Below are positions 62,206 to 64,000 of a DNA stretch of 64,000 nucleotides, one piece after another. The notes beneath the pieces are model-generated. The model was not told the DNA's origin and ran no database searches. It was given only the letters and a program-made list of their open reading frames with translations. Position numbers and translations under genes: made by a program. The DNA comes from Haliclona indistincta (Eukaryota; Porifera; Demospongiae; Haplosclerida; Chalinidae). The stretch spans positions 3,683,539 through 3,747,538 of the forward strand of contig OZ024791.1 in the NCBI GenBank assembly GCA_964017065.1. The letters are read 5' to 3'. The stretch's first letter is position 1; every line of letters starts with the position of its first letter.

Positions 62206-64000
62206 TATTCGTGATAACGGTTAATTGCCCAACACAAATAATTATTTTGTTTGATGCCAGTGTTTTGCAGTTAGGTTGTCAGAAGCAAGCAGACAGAGAT
62301 AACTTGTGGTTTTGTTATACAGTGAAGGTACTTGCTTATAATGATATTCACAATGCGTGGGTGCCTGTTTGTGGTACATTGTGTATACTGTATCAAGACC
62401 TCAAGCTAGACTCTGTCTCCTTGCCTATGACAACCTAACTGCAAAGCGCTGTACAAGCTCTGTAAATAACAGTGTTACACGGCTAGCTGACCACATGCGC
62501 AGTCAGTAGCAATGATGCATGTTTGGAATTCTATATCCGGACCGTCAATTATCCAGATTAGCTGGAGAAGCCTGTTTTCACATAATATTATTGGATATTA
62601 TAGTACGCATAATAATTTATTATCAGGCGCTGCTTTATAAGTTATGAATAATTATAGTGGCCACGCTGCTGTTTGCACATTTTGTTTTCTACAGTTCTGT
62701 AGCCAAGCTTACTGGTTTATTTCACCTCCCCACGGTAGGAAACAATGTTTGCATACCCAAGATAGCGCGATATTAACAATCAAAACGGGTCGGAATAGCC
62801 CCATGTGACTCACGGTCCACGCGAATAAACAACCCACGTGTAAAACACCGCCAAGCATAGGCTTGGCGCTAAAACTATGTGATTGTAAGACTAGTACAAC
62901 TTACGTGAGAGATGAAAGTAGAATAAGACCTTAGATACTATCAGGAAAATCAGCGCTTGTGATGTGAAGCGATGACATGTAATTCCTGGAATAATTATGA
63001 CTTAAATATAATAAACGGAGGCGTGGCAATTGTGACGCAATAGCGTTGTTATAGCGACAACGAACTACATAACGCATAGTCGGGCCACTCCCAACTATAT
63101 AACTCACAAGGAGCAACTAGTTTTCTTTTGAACGATGCTTTGATAATAGCGTCTTTATGTGTTGAAACAGAACAACACATAGAAAAACCAAAACTATTAT
63201 GCGACATATTATTTGTCCCTTATCCCATGCATACGCTAACAATTATTCTCGTATGCCACATCTAAATCTTCACTGACCTGTCCAGGTTAAATGCTCACTG
63301 AGTTAGTAAGGGTGAACAGTCTTTTAAGCTTGTTAAGAGTGAAACTGTCTGGCAGGGCCGTTTCAGTGAGACGATCAGGGACGATCGCCAGCAGTGCCCT
63401 GTAATTCTATCATAACCATCCTCTGGGAACGTGCTGCTGAAAAATTAGCAATAATTGCCCTGACCATGCTCCCTAAACAATTCACCCTGACATTCTCACA
63501 GGAAAATCAAACAACAATGTCCTGACCATACCCCCCTGAGCATTCGGCACAATCCACCGTGGAGATAGTAGCAGACAACACTGACAATTATTGTCGCTGA
63601 AGATCCAAGCAAGAACAGTCTATCTACATCGTTACTCTATAGTAACTAACTATCCGCATAGTTGTTATCACCATATTTTTCAATCACTCCAGTGTTCTCT
63701 GATCGTTCCAGCTGATAATCTCTATGATAAGCTGTCACCATAGCCCTGAGCACCCACTATAGCGGCCAACATTGCAGCGGGAGCGCTGCAATGTTCATCC
63801 CGAGTCTTCAATGGCGCACCGGCTCAAGGGTATTTGGATGGTTGTTGCTTCACTGCTTGCGAACCCTAAACTCTCAATAATTGATAAATTGCGTTGGTGG
63901 TCGCAATGAAACTACTGTCCACGAGTATATATGAGGAGGGGTGAAGTAAGTAGAGAAGCAACAGAGCGCAAAGAGTGAACTGTGCGTGCCTTCGGGCAGA
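62206..64000. other. No recognised gene to window end
   Basis: No motif-bearing open frame. A repeated CCTGACCAT(G/A)C(T/C)CCC motif occurs at 63461 and 63523. GAGTATATATGAGGAGGGG at 63924-63942 could be a core promoter of a gene or LTR that continues past the window. Confidence 0.35.

Overview
The window looks like repeat-packed nuclear DNA from an early-branching metazoan. A demosponge fits best and a cnidarian is possible. Evidence: AT-rich sequence, genes with short GT..AG introns, and LTR (Gypsy, Copia), DIRS-like, LINE, Helitron, hAT, piggyBac-type, ISL2EU/Harbinger-type and Academ-like mobile elements stacked inside each other. No bacterial gene organisation, rRNA, tRNA or CRISPR array was seen. 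Species assignment is inference.

Layout. 1-11188: a minus-strand Ty1/Copia relic, split by a TTAA-flanked MITE (878-1526) and by an 8.8-kb Academ-like DNA transposon (2292-11068). The latter carries a DUF6589-like transposase region, an XPG/FEN1-like nuclease, a Cys-rich tail and an acidic C-terminus, and is itself broken by at least seven nested palindromic or TIR elements. 11190-17170: a 5'-truncated Gypsy element (11946-16117) followed by the 3' end of a second one that hosts another TTAA MITE. 17171-28502: an ISL2EU-type transposase fragment, two compact 2.2-kb TIR elements that also encode the XPG-like nuclease (19969-22176 and 26309-28502, with 3-bp target duplications), foldback MITEs and a Gypsy pol fragment. 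28570-31349: Helitron and LINE scraps and short hairpin repeats. 31363-38999: a DIRS-like retroelement, cut by a hAT MITE and by a Gypsy element (33439-37625) inserted at its polymerase active site. 39000-43609: a decayed hAT transposon.

43610-53890 is the only part with host-type genes: exons of an exportin-4-like gene (48303-49595, minus) and the C-terminal half of a POT/SLC15-like peptide transporter (52743-53890, minus). Both carry frame breaks and are surrounded by MITEs, several of which carry short ORFs resembling first exons (THAP-like, HIRAN-like).

54467-58934 is the youngest-looking feature: a Gypsy retrotransposon with 244-bp LTRs that look identical, a 5-bp target duplication and one uninterrupted 1323-codon gag-pol frame. 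From 58940 to the end there are MITEs, minisatellites and unassigned sequence.

Nested insertions that leave a target duplication and a re-joinable host frame give a relative chronology: Copia first, then the Academ-like element, then its MITEs; DIRS-like first, then Gypsy and hAT. The Academ-like family, present as one large and two small members, is the most unusual system here.
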